A DNA stretch of 64,000 nucleotides from CAYGDP01 sp964348665 (lineage in GTDB: Bacteria > Verrucomicrobiota > Verrucomicrobiia > Palsa-1439 > CAYGDP01), in the NCBI GenBank assembly GCA_964348665.1, contig CAYGDP010000007.1, positions 62,001 through 126,000 on the forward strand. The letters run 5' to 3'. Every line of letters begins with the position of its first letter. The stretch's first letter is position 1. Below, piece after piece: positions 25,614 through 33,834 of the stretch. The notes under the pieces were generated by a model that made no database searches, was not told the DNA's origin, and was given only the letters and a program-made list of their open reading frames with translations. The translations under genes were made by a program, and so were the position numbers.

Positions 25614-25790
25614 TTATGGCGGACTAGGCTGGCTCGGTGTGCTTGGAATGCTCGGCATGCTTGGCAAACTGGGCGCGCTCGGGTGCGATGGGATGCTGGG
25701 TGCGCTTGGATGCGATGGTATGCTGGGCGCGCTCGGTGTACTTGGCAAACTGGGAACCGACGGTGCGCTAGGTAAACTGGGATCTGGCAT
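25614..25790 (-). CDS. (Pro-Ser-X)n repeat microprotein
   Basis: A 58-residue frame made almost wholly of Pro-Ser-X triplets (about 17 units; X is mainly Ala, Ile, His, Leu or Thr). The ATG at 25790 has a near-perfect site, GAGGAGGG, five bases upstream, which supports translation. There is no signal peptide and no Cys. It might be extended like a polyproline helix. The opposite strand reads as Gly/Leu-rich repeats but has no ribosome site. The gene stands between the kinase and recD2, convergent with the kinase. Function unknown. Confidence 0.5.
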   Translation of the reverse strand: MPDPSLPSAPSVPSLPSTPSAPSIPSHPSAPSIPSHPSAPSLPSMPSIPSTPSQPSPP

Positions 25791-25924
25791 GTTTCCCTCC
25801 TCGTTCCGGGGTGGTTTCTTTTTGTCCCCGCGAAGCGGCGCGATGATGTGCAGGGCAACCGGATTTGTCAAGCATTGAGGCAATGAATAATATTAATACT
25901 GACGATGAAAAATGAATCTTGGCT

Positions 25925-28090
25925 TCATTTGTCGCGACGGAGTTTTTCACAAAGCCGGCTGTAGCGGCGGGCGGTTTTGTTGTTCGCCACGGCAATTTCC
26001 ATGGCCTTGCGCGAGCCAACCATCACGAGCAGTTTCTTGGCGCGCGTGACTCCCGTGTAAATCAAGTTTCGCTGGAGCATGACATAATGCTGGGTCAATA
26101 ACAGGGCCACCACACATGGGTATTCGCTCCCCTGCGATTTATGCACCGTAATCGCATACGCCGGCACCAACTCGTCCAAGTCGCCAAACTCATACACGAC
26201 CCGGCGACTGTCAAACCGCACGGTCAATTCCTGCTCCGAAAAATTGAACCGCTCGATGCGTCCAAGGTCGCCGTTAAACACGTCTTTGTCGTAGTTGTTC
26301 TTGATCTGCATCACCCGATCGCCCGTGCGGTAAATCCGTCCAAACCGCTCCACGCTTTCCCCGCGAGGATTTAGCCGCGCTTGAATCGCCCGGTTCAGCT
26401 CTTCCACGCCACAGGTGCCTCGGTGCATCGGCGTAATGACTTGAATATCCTCGAATGGATCGAAACCGAACCGGTCGGGAATGCGCGCGCAAACCGCCTC
26501 CAACACCGTCGCCGCCGCGTGCGCCGGATCGTCCCGCTCGATAAAATAAAAATCGCTCTCGTCCTCGCGCGCGTCGCCTTCGGGCAACTCCGGCAGTTTT
26601 CCTTCGTTGATTCGATGAGCGCCAACGATGATCCGGCTCCCTTCCGCCTGCCGAAAAATCTGCGTCAGCCGGACTACCCGCGCAATCCCGCTCTCGATGA
26701 GGTCGCGCAAAAAATTTCCCGGCCCGACCGATGGAAGCTGGTCCACGTCGCCAACGAAAACCAACGAGACGTTGACCGGCGTTGCGGCGAGAAGATGTTT
26801 GGCCAGCAATACATCGAGCATCGAGGTTTCATCCACTACCAAGAGGTCGCACACGAGCGGATTTTTGTCGTTGTAGAGAAAGCTGTGCGACAGAGGATCG
26901 TATTTGAGAAGGCGATGGATTGTCTGCGCAGAATGCCCGCTCTTCTCGCTCATCGCCTTCGCCGCGCGCCCGGTCGGCGCGCAAAGCAGGATCTTCGCAC
27001 ATTTCGCGCGGAGAATTTTCACCAGAGCGCGAATGATTGTGGTCTTGCCAACGCCCGGCCCGCCCGTAATGACGGTCAGTTTGGACGTAAGCGCGGCGCG
27101 AACGGCGTCACGCTGGTCATCGGAGAGTTTTACTTTTTCACTTGATTCCACCCAATCAAGTGCACGATCGAGCTGGACCAAAGGCAGTCCCAGCGATGCG
27201 CCCGCCAGGGCCGAGAGCTTGTCGACGATCGATTTCTCCGCCAGATGAATCCCGGTCAAATACACAAAATCCTCCTCGCGAACGAGTTGGCGGGAGAGAA
27301 ACATCCCGCCAATGACCGGGCTGATTTTATCGGGGGACACATTTAATAATTGTCCGGCCTGCGCGGTGAGTTCGTCGAGAGGCAAACACGTGTGACCATC
27401 ATCCAGCGATGTCTCCAGAGCATACGAAATCCCCGCGCGAATGCGCTCGGGCGAGTCGGTCGCCATGCCAAAGTTGTGGGCGATCTGATCGGCGGTTTTG
27501 AATCCGATCCCCCGGATGTCCGCCGCCAGCCGGTACGGGTTCTCGCGGACAAGGGTAATGGCACTCGCTCCGTAGGCCTTGAAGATTTTGACCGCATGTG
27601 AAGCGCCGACGCCGTGTCCTTGCAGAAAAATCAGAATATCGCGAACGGCCTTCTGCTCCTCCCATGCGGCTTTGATGGCATGAACGCGTTTGCGACCGAG
27701 TCCAGAGACTTCCAGCAGCTTCGCGCTGCGCGTGTCAATGATCTCCAGAGTCTCTGCCCCGAATTTTTTGACGATCCGCTCGGCAAACGCCGGCCCGATG
27801 CCCTTGATCATTCCGCTGGCCAGATATTTGCGAATGCCTGTGACTGTTGAGGGCAGCACGCTTTCATAGCGTTCGACGGCAAACTGACGTCCAAAATTCT
27901 TGTGCTCCTTCCACCGACCTTCAACGCGAAGCGTCTCGCCCACATTGAGCGACGCGAAACTGCCGACGATGGTAACCGGCTCTCGCGATCCTTCCGGCAA
28001 CAGCGATGCCACGGTGTACGCGTCATCCATGCTGGTAAAGATGATCCGCTCCACCGACCCTTCCAATTGTTCCATCGCCAAATCAGGCAT
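25925..28090 (-). CDS. recD2: RecD2-type DNA helicase
   Basis: A 721-residue SF1B helicase of the RecD-like family that works without RecBC. The N-terminal 300 residues contain helix-hairpin-helix elements (GIGPAFAERIVKKFG, VSGLGRKRVHAIKAA). Walker A is VITGGPGVGKTTII near residue 345, followed by LLCAPTGRAAKAM, the DEAD-like LVVDETSMLD, FVGDVDQLPSVGPG and the C-terminal UvrD-like box AYAITVHKSQGSEYP. RecD2 enzymes unwind 5'-to-3' and act in repair and recombination. Start at 28090 or the Met five codons later. Confidence 0.94.
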   Translation of the reverse strand: MPDLAMEQLEGSVERIIFTSMDDAYTVASLLPEGSREPVTIVGSFASLNVGETLRVEGRWKEHKNFGRQFAVERYESVLPSTVTGIRKYLASGMIKGIGPAFAERIVKKFGAETLEIIDTRSAKLLEVSGLGRKRVHAIKAAWEEQKAVRDILIFLQGHGVGASHAVKIFKAYGASAITLVRENPYRLAADIRGIGFKTADQIAHNFGMATDSPERIRAGISYALETSLDDGHTCLPLDELTAQAGQLLNVSPDKISPVIGGMFLSRQLVREEDFVYLTGIHLAEKSIVDKLSALAGASLGLPLVQLDRALDWVESSEKVKLSDDQRDAVRAALTSKLTVITGGPGVGKTTIIRALVKILRAKCAKILLCAPTGRAAKAMSEKSGHSAQTIHRLLKYDPLSHSFLYNDKNPLVCDLLVVDETSMLDVLLAKHLLAATPVNVSLVFVGDVDQLPSVGPGNFLRDLIESGIARVVRLTQIFRQAEGSRIIVGAHRINEGKLPELPEGDAREDESDFYFIERDDPAHAAATVLEAVCARIPDRFGFDPFEDIQVITPMHRGTCGVEELNRAIQARLNPRGESVERFGRIYRTGDRVMQIKNNYDKDVFNGDLGRIERFNFSEQELTVRFDSRRVVYEFGDLDELVPAYAITVHKSQGSEYPCVVALLLTQHYVMLQRNLIYTGVTRAKKLLVMVGSRKAMEIAVANNKTARRYSRLCEKLRRDK

Positions 28091-28122
28091 GCGCCGAATG
28101 TAGCCGCGCGAGGCGCACGCGG

Positions 28123-28740
28123 CTACAACAATTTCGACAGCGAACCATCCAGATTCATTCGCGCTTGTGCTTCGTATCGTTGGCGGAAATAATCCGTAAA
28201 GTAAATAGTCGGCCGTGCTTGAAATTGTTTCAGGATTACGGCGCGACCGGCACGGAATTGATCATCGGGCACAAACGAATACTCCGACCGGATTTTTCTC
28301 TCGTAATCATCAAACATCGCCGGAGGTTTTCCAAGAATGGCGAGATCAATGTCCACGACCAACCGCGCATCGGAAGTGGTTGGGATCGATTTATGTTTCG
28401 TGGCGAGAACAAACTCTGTCACTGCGGTTATGAATAGTGCGGGCAAGTTTGCTTCGCGCGCAATGGTGACGGCTAAAGCAGCGCTGCGCTCTTCGTTGTC
28501 GTGTGCGCGTGGGTCGTAGATCGCATCATGAAACCAGATCGAAAACTCGACTGCTTCGGCGTTCGTGGCGAGCGATCGCACGGGGTCGAATTCATCGAGA
28601 CACGCCGCGATATGATCGAGGTTATGGTAGGCGCGATGCGATTCTCCATAAAGCGCGGCGAGTCGAGAAAAAATCGCATCAGGATCACCGCCGCATGCAA
28701 GACGGTTCCAAAGCCAATGCCAGCGGTCGTGCGGTTTCAA
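28123..28740 (-). CDS. HD-superfamily metal-dependent phosphohydrolase (COG4339-like)
   Basis: A 205-residue helical protein with a conserved YHNLDHIAACL near residue 40, the HD pair in FSIWFHDAIYDP, DNEERSAALA, and VVDIDLAILG. These are the marks of the predicted HD hydrolases grouped as COG4339. The substrate is unknown. Only a TTG start (28740) is available and no clear ribosome site is seen. It lies 32 bases upstream of recD2, on the same strand. Confidence 0.8.
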   Translation of the reverse strand: MKPHDRWHWLWNRLACGGDPDAIFSRLAALYGESHRAYHNLDHIAACLDEFDPVRSLATNAEAVEFSIWFHDAIYDPRAHDNEERSAALAVTIAREANLPALFITAVTEFVLATKHKSIPTTSDARLVVDIDLAILGKPPAMFDDYERKIRSEYSFVPDDQFRAGRAVILKQFQARPTIYFTDYFRQRYEAQARMNLDGSLSKLL

Positions 28741-28780
28741 AGGCGGTCTTACCCCGAGAAATTGCCTTATCTCTGCTGTG

Positions 28781-29719
28781 CTACGGCGCTTCCACGACGG
28801 TTACCGGGATGGTGAACCGCTGGAAACCGATTGCGTCGAGCGTGAGCGTGCCGCTACCGGTCGCGATTCCCTTGGTTTTAATCACCGCTTCCGTTTTGCC
28901 CTCTTTCAACGTGACTTGCGCAGGGAGATCGGTGAGTCCGGCGTCGCTGGCCGTCAGATTGATCAGCACACCGTCCGCTGGCGCAGGATTCGGGAGACGG
29001 ATGGCGACCGATGCATTTGCTCCGCGCACCAATGTGATGGGGGACGGACTGACGGCGAGGTCGCCGATGTCCACGAGCAACGTGCCAACCTTGACCACGT
29101 CGCCGCTTGCGCCGACCACCTCGATTGCATAGGCCTGGTTCGGCGTAATGGACGGGATTTGGAATTTTAGCACGCTGGAATCCTTGAACGTCGTGGCAAC
29201 AGGCTGACCGCCCAGCCGGATTTGGTCGTCGCGCGTGAAGCCTTTGCCAAGAACGCTGATCGTGGAGCCGACGCGGCCGCGTTCGCTGTCGAGACCAGCG
29301 CTGATGCGGTCGAGGATGTGGAGGACATACATTTTTTTGTCGGCATCGGGCGGGGCAAGGACTTGTTTGGACTGATATTCCGTAAAGTTTTTCGCCACAT
29401 CATAATGGACGCGGAAATAATAATAGACTTCGCTGTGTTGCGGGGGCACGGCCAGGGAGAACGTCCAACGCGAGGTATCGCTCTCGCCGTCGGCGGGAAT
29501 CCGTTCCATCTGCGCGGCTTCGCCCCAAACAATCAACTCGGTGCGAACGGATTTATCGGGGATGGCGTTGCTGGGACGTTTGACTTCGGCGGTGATGGGA
29601 TAGATGCCGCTGGCGTTGCGGACGACCGACGACGGGGTTTGGTTGCGCACGGTGGCGCCGCAACCGACGAGCATCGTGGTGGCGAGCGCGGCGAGAAAGG
29701 TCTTTGAAACAATCTTCAT
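28781..29719 (-). CDS. Lipoprotein with IPT/TIG-type domain
   Basis: A 312-residue protein with a lipobox (LVGC, C20) after a good signal peptide, so it should be lipid-anchored in the envelope. ATG 29719 has an AGGAGA site and is preferred to the frame start at 29770. Residues about 20-140 form a beta domain. Then comes an IPT/TIG-like fold (GRVGSTISVLGKGFTRDDQIRLGG), and a last Ig-like domain (residues 230-312). IPT domains occur in surface and binding proteins. A ligand cannot be named. Confidence 0.8.
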   Translation of the reverse strand: MKIVSKTFLAALATTMLVGCGATVRNQTPSSVVRNASGIYPITAEVKRPSNAIPDKSVRTELIVWGEAAQMERIPADGESDTSRWTFSLAVPPQHSEVYYYFRVHYDVAKNFTEYQSKQVLAPPDADKKMYVLHILDRISAGLDSERGRVGSTISVLGKGFTRDDQIRLGGQPVATTFKDSSVLKFQIPSITPNQAYAIEVVGASGDVVKVGTLLVDIGDLAVSPSPITLVRGANASVAIRLPNPAPADGVLINLTASDAGLTDLPAQVTLKEGKTEAVIKTKGIATGSGTLTLDAIGFQRFTIPVTVVEAP

Positions 29720-29853
29720 ATAAATCTCCTGGGACGTTCGACTCGCTGATAACAAACACGCGCGACGCACTCAAGAACATTTTCGCTGTTGACGTTCGCG
29801 CGGGGCTATGATAGTTGCAGCGCGTCGTGACGCGAGTTTGGGCAACACCAGAA

Positions 29854-29882
29854 GCACAAAGGCGCGCGCCTTTGTGCCTTTT
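29854..29882 (+). terminator. Terminator-like hairpin in front of the cold-shock gene
   Basis: GCACAAAGGCGC and GCGCCTTTGTGC form a perfect 24-bp palindrome (29854-29877), followed on the plus strand by CTTTTTG. The shape is an intrinsic terminator, but it lies 50-73 bases upstream of the csp start codon and no plus-strand gene ends before it. It may attenuate csp transcription. The minus-strand gene here reads away, so the hairpin is not its terminator. Confidence 0.6.
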
Positions 29883-29926
29883 TGTTTGCGCCAGCTGCGC
29901 CACGCGAAAGAGAGGTTAATTAGCAG

Positions 29927-30145
29927 ATGGCAGATAAGATTAATGGTAAAGTGAAGTGGTTCGATAACCAGAAGGGTTACGGATTCATTTCTCGCGACGG
30001 CGGCCCCGACGTCTTCGTTCACCACACCGCGATCGCCGGTTCAGGATTCAAAACCCTCAACGAGGGCGAGCCTGTGGAGTTCGAGGTCATGCAAGCCGAC
30101 AAAGGCCCCAAAGCGGCCAACGTCGTGCGCACGACGGCCGAATAA
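29927..30145 (+). CDS. csp: Cold-shock domain protein
   Basis: A 72-residue CSD protein with RNP1 KGYGFISRD and RNP2 VFVHHTAI and the usual VKWFDNQKGY start. These proteins bind single-stranded RNA and DNA and act as RNA chaperones. The GAGAGG site precedes ATG 29927. The leader holds a large hairpin with a T-run (29854-29882) that could control expression by temperature or attenuation. The C-terminus (KGPKAANVV) is standard. Confidence 0.96.
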   Translation: MADKINGKVKWFDNQKGYGFISRDGGPDVFVHHTAIAGSGFKTLNEGEPVEFEVMQADKGPKAANVVRTTAE

Positions 30146-30221
30146 GACACGCGACAGCTATCATAATCCCGTTGGCCGTCGTACCGACGTACCGATGTGT
30201 TTTGTGAGTGAAGTCGTTCCG

Positions 30222-30252
30222 CCCCGCACCGCGGTTATCCCGCGGCGCGGGG
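30222..30252. repeat. GC-rich hairpin between csp and hemW
   Basis: CCCCGC-A-CCGCGG / CCGCGG-C-GCGGGG form a near-perfect stem of 12 pairs with one mismatch and a loop TTATC (30235-30239). It is not followed by a T-run, so it is not an ordinary intrinsic terminator. It could be a csp transcript 3' end or part of the hemW leader. Confidence 0.7.
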
Positions 30253-30315
30253 ATGTGTCCTCACACCCCAAAATCGTTCTCGTCCTCGCCCTGGTCCTCG
30301 ACTAGAATCCGTTCC

Positions 30316-31476
30316 GTGACCGAAGCAAGCCTGTATGTCCACATTCCGTTCTGCGCCCGCGTTTGCGATTTTTGCGCGTTCTATACCGAACCAGTCGCCA
30401 ACGGACGCGTGGACGAATTCCTCAACGCTCTCGAACGCGAGTTGGAAATTTTTTCGCAACAAAATCCCTTCGTGGCAAGAACCGTCTATCTCGGTGGCGG
30501 CACTCCCAGCATCCTCTCCCCGCGCCAATTCGAGCGATTCTTCGCCAAACTCCGCTCGCTGAAAATTCACGGCGACCAAACGCGCGAGTTCACCATCGAA
30601 GCAATGCCTGCCACCATTGCGCCCGACAAAGCGCGACTCTGGCGCGAGCACGGGGTCAATCGCGTCTCGCTCGGTGTCCAGTCGCTCGACGAAACATTGC
30701 TCGACCGCCTCGGTCGTCCGCACTCGGTCGCTGATGTCGAAAAAACCTTCGCCATTTTGCGCACGGCAGGCTTTGACAACATCAATCTCGATTTGATCTT
30801 TGCGATTCCGGGCCAGACTCTCGACGCATGGCGCCTGACTCTCGATCGAGCGCTCGCGCTCGCGGCAGAGCATTGTTCGACGTATGAACTCACCTACGAG
30901 GATCATACCGTCATGACCGCGGCGCGCGACGCGGGAACGACTGAACCGATAGACGCCGAGACCGCGACCGAAATGTATGAGACTGGAATCGCCGCGCTCG
31001 CCGAGTGCGGGTACAGGCAATATGAGATATCCAACTTCGCGCGGGACGGCTTTCGCAGCCTGCACAATTTGAATTATTGGCAGGGCGGTGATTGCGCGGC
31101 AGTCGGACCGAGCGCGGGGGGATACTGGCGCGGCACGCGCACCAAAAACGTGCCCGACCTCGGCCAATATAGAACGATGGTGTCGCGCGGCGTGCGGCCG
31201 ATTGTGTTCGCGGAGACGCTGCCGCCGCGACAGCGCGCGGGCGAGTTGGCGGCGTTCGCGTTGCGGATGAACGACGGCGTGAACTCTGTTTGGTTTCGGG
31301 AGAAAACCGGGTTTGCGCTAGAGGAACTGTGGCGCGACGAAATCGCCGACCTATGCACGGAAGGATTGGTAGAATTCGAGGGCGGCCAGTTACGGTTGAC
31401 GGCGCGGGGACGGTCGATGGCAGACGCCGTGGCCGAGCGACTGGTCATGTTACCGGAAGTTGCTGCAATCCGATAA
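30316..31476 (+). CDS. hemW: HemW-like radical SAM protein (coproporphyrinogen oxidase-like)
   Basis: A 386-residue radical SAM protein. The cluster motif is C13-x3-C17-x2-C20 in PFCARVCDFCAFYTEP, followed by VYLGGGTPSIL, EAMPATI, RVSLGVQSLDETLLDRLGR and FDNINLDLIFAIPGQTLDAW. The C-terminal half has a HemN-type domain (HNLNYWQGGDCAAVGPSAGG). The family is related to HemN, but members of this type act as haem chaperones rather than decarboxylases. The GTG at 30316 starts at the family N-terminus; the open frame before it contains the hairpin. Confidence 0.88.
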   Translation: MTEASLYVHIPFCARVCDFCAFYTEPVANGRVDEFLNALERELEIFSQQNPFVARTVYLGGGTPSILSPRQFERFFAKLRSLKIHGDQTREFTIEAMPATIAPDKARLWREHGVNRVSLGVQSLDETLLDRLGRPHSVADVEKTFAILRTAGFDNINLDLIFAIPGQTLDAWRLTLDRALALAAEHCSTYELTYEDHTVMTAARDAGTTEPIDAETATEMYETGIAALAECGYRQYEISNFARDGFRSLHNLNYWQGGDCAAVGPSAGGYWRGTRTKNVPDLGQYRTMVSRGVRPIVFAETLPPRQRAGELAAFALRMNDGVNSVWFREKTGFALEELWRDEIADLCTEGLVEFEGGQLRLTARGRSMADAVAERLVMLPEVAAIR

Positions 31477-31532
31477 TTTTGATTGCCGCGTAAGAGATTC
31501 GCGGCTACAACGTAGAGAGCAAGGAGGAAATT

Positions 31533-32858
31533 ATGAATAACGGCGTTCGCTGGAAGCTTAGCGTAATGATGTTTCTGCAGTTTTTTATCTGGGGCGCTTG
31601 GTTGCCCCTGATATTTGGATACCTACCAAGCCTCGGATTCACTCCCGGCCAACAATCCCTCATCCTGAATGCCTTTCCCATCGCTGCCATTGTAGGGATG
31701 TTTTTCAGCAACGAGTTCGCCGACCGCAATTTCGCGGCGGAGAAAGTGCTGGCGTTCAGCATGTTGGTCGGCGGGCTGGCCATCGGCGGGCTAGCGTTCA
31801 CGCGCTCGTTCTGGCCGTTTTTCATTCTGATGCTGGTCCATTGCCTCCTCTACGTGCCGACGATTTCGATCACAAACTCGATCGCGTTTGCCAATCTTAA
31901 GGACGCGCAGAAAGAATTCGGGCTGGTGCGGCTCTGGGGCACAATCGGCTGGATTGCCGCGGCGTGGCCGTTCACGTTCATTTTGGTGGACTGGGCAAAA
32001 GTCGAAGCTGCCAATCCCGAAGGCATTGTGAGCTGGGTCGGCGCTGTGCTTGGATCGGGATTGACGGGGGATCCCCTGAAAGAGGCGACAAAATGGACGT
32101 ATGTTGTTGCAGGTATTGCGTCACTTGTTCTCGCGGCGTTCAGTTTGCTCCTGCCTCATACTCCGCCAAAAAAGGCCGAGCATAAGGAGGATTCACTGGC
32201 ATGGGTCGAGGCGGGACGGCTGCTCAAGCATCCATTCATTTTGGTCCTATGGCTGGTGACACTCGTGGATGCATTCGTCCACAACAGCTATTTCAACTGG
32301 ACGGGAGTATTTCTCGGCACAGCAGCCGACAAGGGAGGCACAGGTATCCCCGGAAACTGGATCATGCCCATCATGAGCATCGGTCAGATCGCGGAAATCG
32401 GCACCATGGTCATCCTTGGCGCAACCCTGAAAAAACTCGGGTGGCGTTGGACGATGGTGGTTGGCATTATGGGTCACGCCGCGCGATTTGCCGTGTATGC
32501 GTTTTGCCCGCAGCAAAAGGAAATGATCATTGTCGTGCAGGTGCTTCATGGCATCTGCTACGCCTTCTTTTTCGCCACAGTCTATATTTTCGTGGAAGAA
32601 TTTTTTCCGAAAGATGCCCGGGCCAGCGCCCAAGGACTGTTCAACGTGATGATTCTCGGGATTGGCTCGCTCGTCGCTAATTCCGTTTGTCCCTACCTGA
32701 TTCAGAAAGTTTTTACCGGCCCGGAAGGCACCGACTTCCGAGGCTTGTTCCTGGTGCCAATGTTCGCCGCGCTTGTAGCGGCCATTGCTTTGGCAGTATT
32801 TTTCCGGCCACCGGAAAAGTCGCAGGCATCAACCGCCGCGCCCGCACCGCCGCACTAG
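31533..32858 (+). CDS. MFS transporter, nucleoside:proton symporter type
   Basis: A 441-residue protein with about 12 hydrophobic helices. The N-terminus KLSVMMFLQFFIWGAWLPL and the segment FGLVRLWGTIGWIAAAW are typical of the NupG/XapB nucleoside:H+ symporter family (PF03825), which is frequent in Verrucomicrobiota and Planctomycetota and may carry other sugars. A strong GGAGGAAA site precedes ATG 31533. It stands before an aldolase and an isomerase, so a carbohydrate or nucleoside uptake role is plausible. Confidence 0.87.
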   Translation: MNNGVRWKLSVMMFLQFFIWGAWLPLIFGYLPSLGFTPGQQSLILNAFPIAAIVGMFFSNEFADRNFAAEKVLAFSMLVGGLAIGGLAFTRSFWPFFILMLVHCLLYVPTISITNSIAFANLKDAQKEFGLVRLWGTIGWIAAAWPFTFILVDWAKVEAANPEGIVSWVGAVLGSGLTGDPLKEATKWTYVVAGIASLVLAAFSLLLPHTPPKKAEHKEDSLAWVEAGRLLKHPFILVLWLVTLVDAFVHNSYFNWTGVFLGTAADKGGTGIPGNWIMPIMSIGQIAEIGTMVILGATLKKLGWRWTMVVGIMGHAARFAVYAFCPQQKEMIIVVQVLHGICYAFFFATVYIFVEEFFPKDARASAQGLFNVMILGIGSLVANSVCPYLIQKVFTGPEGTDFRGLFLVPMFAALVAAIALAVFFRPPEKSQASTAAPAPPH

Positions 32859-32909
32859 CCCGCCTTTCACCTTGCCGCGCAACAATGCTTTGGCTACAAC
32901 GGTGTCGCC

Positions 32910-33746
32910 ATGACCAAATCCGACCGGCTGAAGCGCTTGTTCAATCCCAAGACGCACCGCTGCTTCGATGTCGCGGTGGACCACGGTTTTTTTGGCGAGC
33001 TGTCGTTCCTACAAGCCATCGAGGACATGGCGGCGACCGTCCGCACACTCGTGGACGCTGCGCCCGATGCAATTCAGCTCACCATCGGCCAGTCGCCATT
33101 GCTCCAACAAATCAAAGCCAAGCGCAAACCTGCGCTCGTCTTGCGCACCGACGTCGCCAATGTCTATGGCAAGAAACTGCCCGACCATCAATACAGCCTG
33201 ATGATTGACGATCCCGTCGGTCAAGCCGTACGCCTCGGCGCGGCATGTGTCGTCGTGAATCTGTTCGATATCCCGAATCAATGGCAAGTTCGCGAACAAA
33301 GCTTACAAAACATTCTGCGTCTCAAGCCACTCTGCGATCGCGCGGGAATGCTGTTGATGATCGAGCCACTCGTGATGAAACCCAACGAGCAGGCAGGTGG
33401 CTACCAAGTGGACGGCGACATCAACAAGATTTTACCGCTCGTTCGTCAAGCCACCGAACTCGGCGCCGACATCATTAAAGCCGACCCGTGCGACAATCCA
33501 AGCGAATATCATCGCGTCATTCAAATCGCGCGCGTTCCCGTCCTCGTACGCGGCGGTGGACGCGTCAGCGACGATGAAATTCTCCGACGGACGCACGTGT
33601 TGATTCAACAAGGCGCGGCGGGGATTGTCTATGGCCGGAACGTCATTCAACACGCCAATCCGAAGGGAATGACCCGCGCGCTCATGGCCGTCGTCCACGA
33701 TGGCGCATCGCCCGTGGATGCAAAGAAATTATTGGAAGAGAAATAG
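32910..33746 (+). CDS. Class I aldolase-like protein (DhnA/LsrF/DeoC fold)
   Basis: A 278-residue TIM-barrel protein. FDVAVDHGFFG at the N-terminus, MLLMIEPLV in the middle, and IIKADPCDNPSEY with the Schiff-base Lys belong to the DhnA-type fructose-bisphosphate aldolase / LsrF family. The phosphate site PVLVRGGGRVSDDE is intact. It cleaves or forms a carbon-carbon bond in a sugar phosphate, but the exact substrate is open. It follows the carrier gene by 51 bases. Confidence 0.83.
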   Translation: MTKSDRLKRLFNPKTHRCFDVAVDHGFFGELSFLQAIEDMAATVRTLVDAAPDAIQLTIGQSPLLQQIKAKRKPALVLRTDVANVYGKKLPDHQYSLMIDDPVGQAVRLGAACVVVNLFDIPNQWQVREQSLQNILRLKPLCDRAGMLLMIEPLVMKPNEQAGGYQVDGDINKILPLVRQATELGADIIKADPCDNPSEYHRVIQIARVPVLVRGGGRVSDDEILRRTHVLIQQGAAGIVYGRNVIQHANPKGMTRALMAVVHDGASPVDAKKLLEEK

Positions 33747-33747
33747 A

Positions 33748-33817
33748 ATGGCCACAAAAAGGCACAAGAAGGTAAGTGACGCTGTTTTTTTGCGTCTCTT
33801 TGTGTTTTTCGTGGCTA
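33748..33817. repeat. Intergenic imperfect inverted repeat
   Basis: The arms TGGCCACAAAAAGGCACAAG (from 33749) and TCTTTGTGTTTTTCGTGGCT (ends 33814) are about 80% complementary over 20 bases, with a 26-base loop containing a T7 run. A related word, TTTGTGCCTTTTTGT, closes the csp hairpin at 29870. It fills the gap between the aldolase and isomerase genes; no gene is seen in it. Confidence 0.65.
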
Positions 33818-33834
33818 ATTAATTAAGGATTCCT

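Noticed and set aside
25639..25878. Plus-strand Gly/Leu repeat frame at the (Pro-Ser-X)n locus
   Set aside because: No ribosome site, while the minus strand has an ideal one; it is the complement of the same repeat.
29790..29815. Promoter TTGACG...TATGAT upstream of csp
   Set aside because: The two elements are only 12 bases apart; spacing is wrong for a sigma-70 promoter, so it is not listed.
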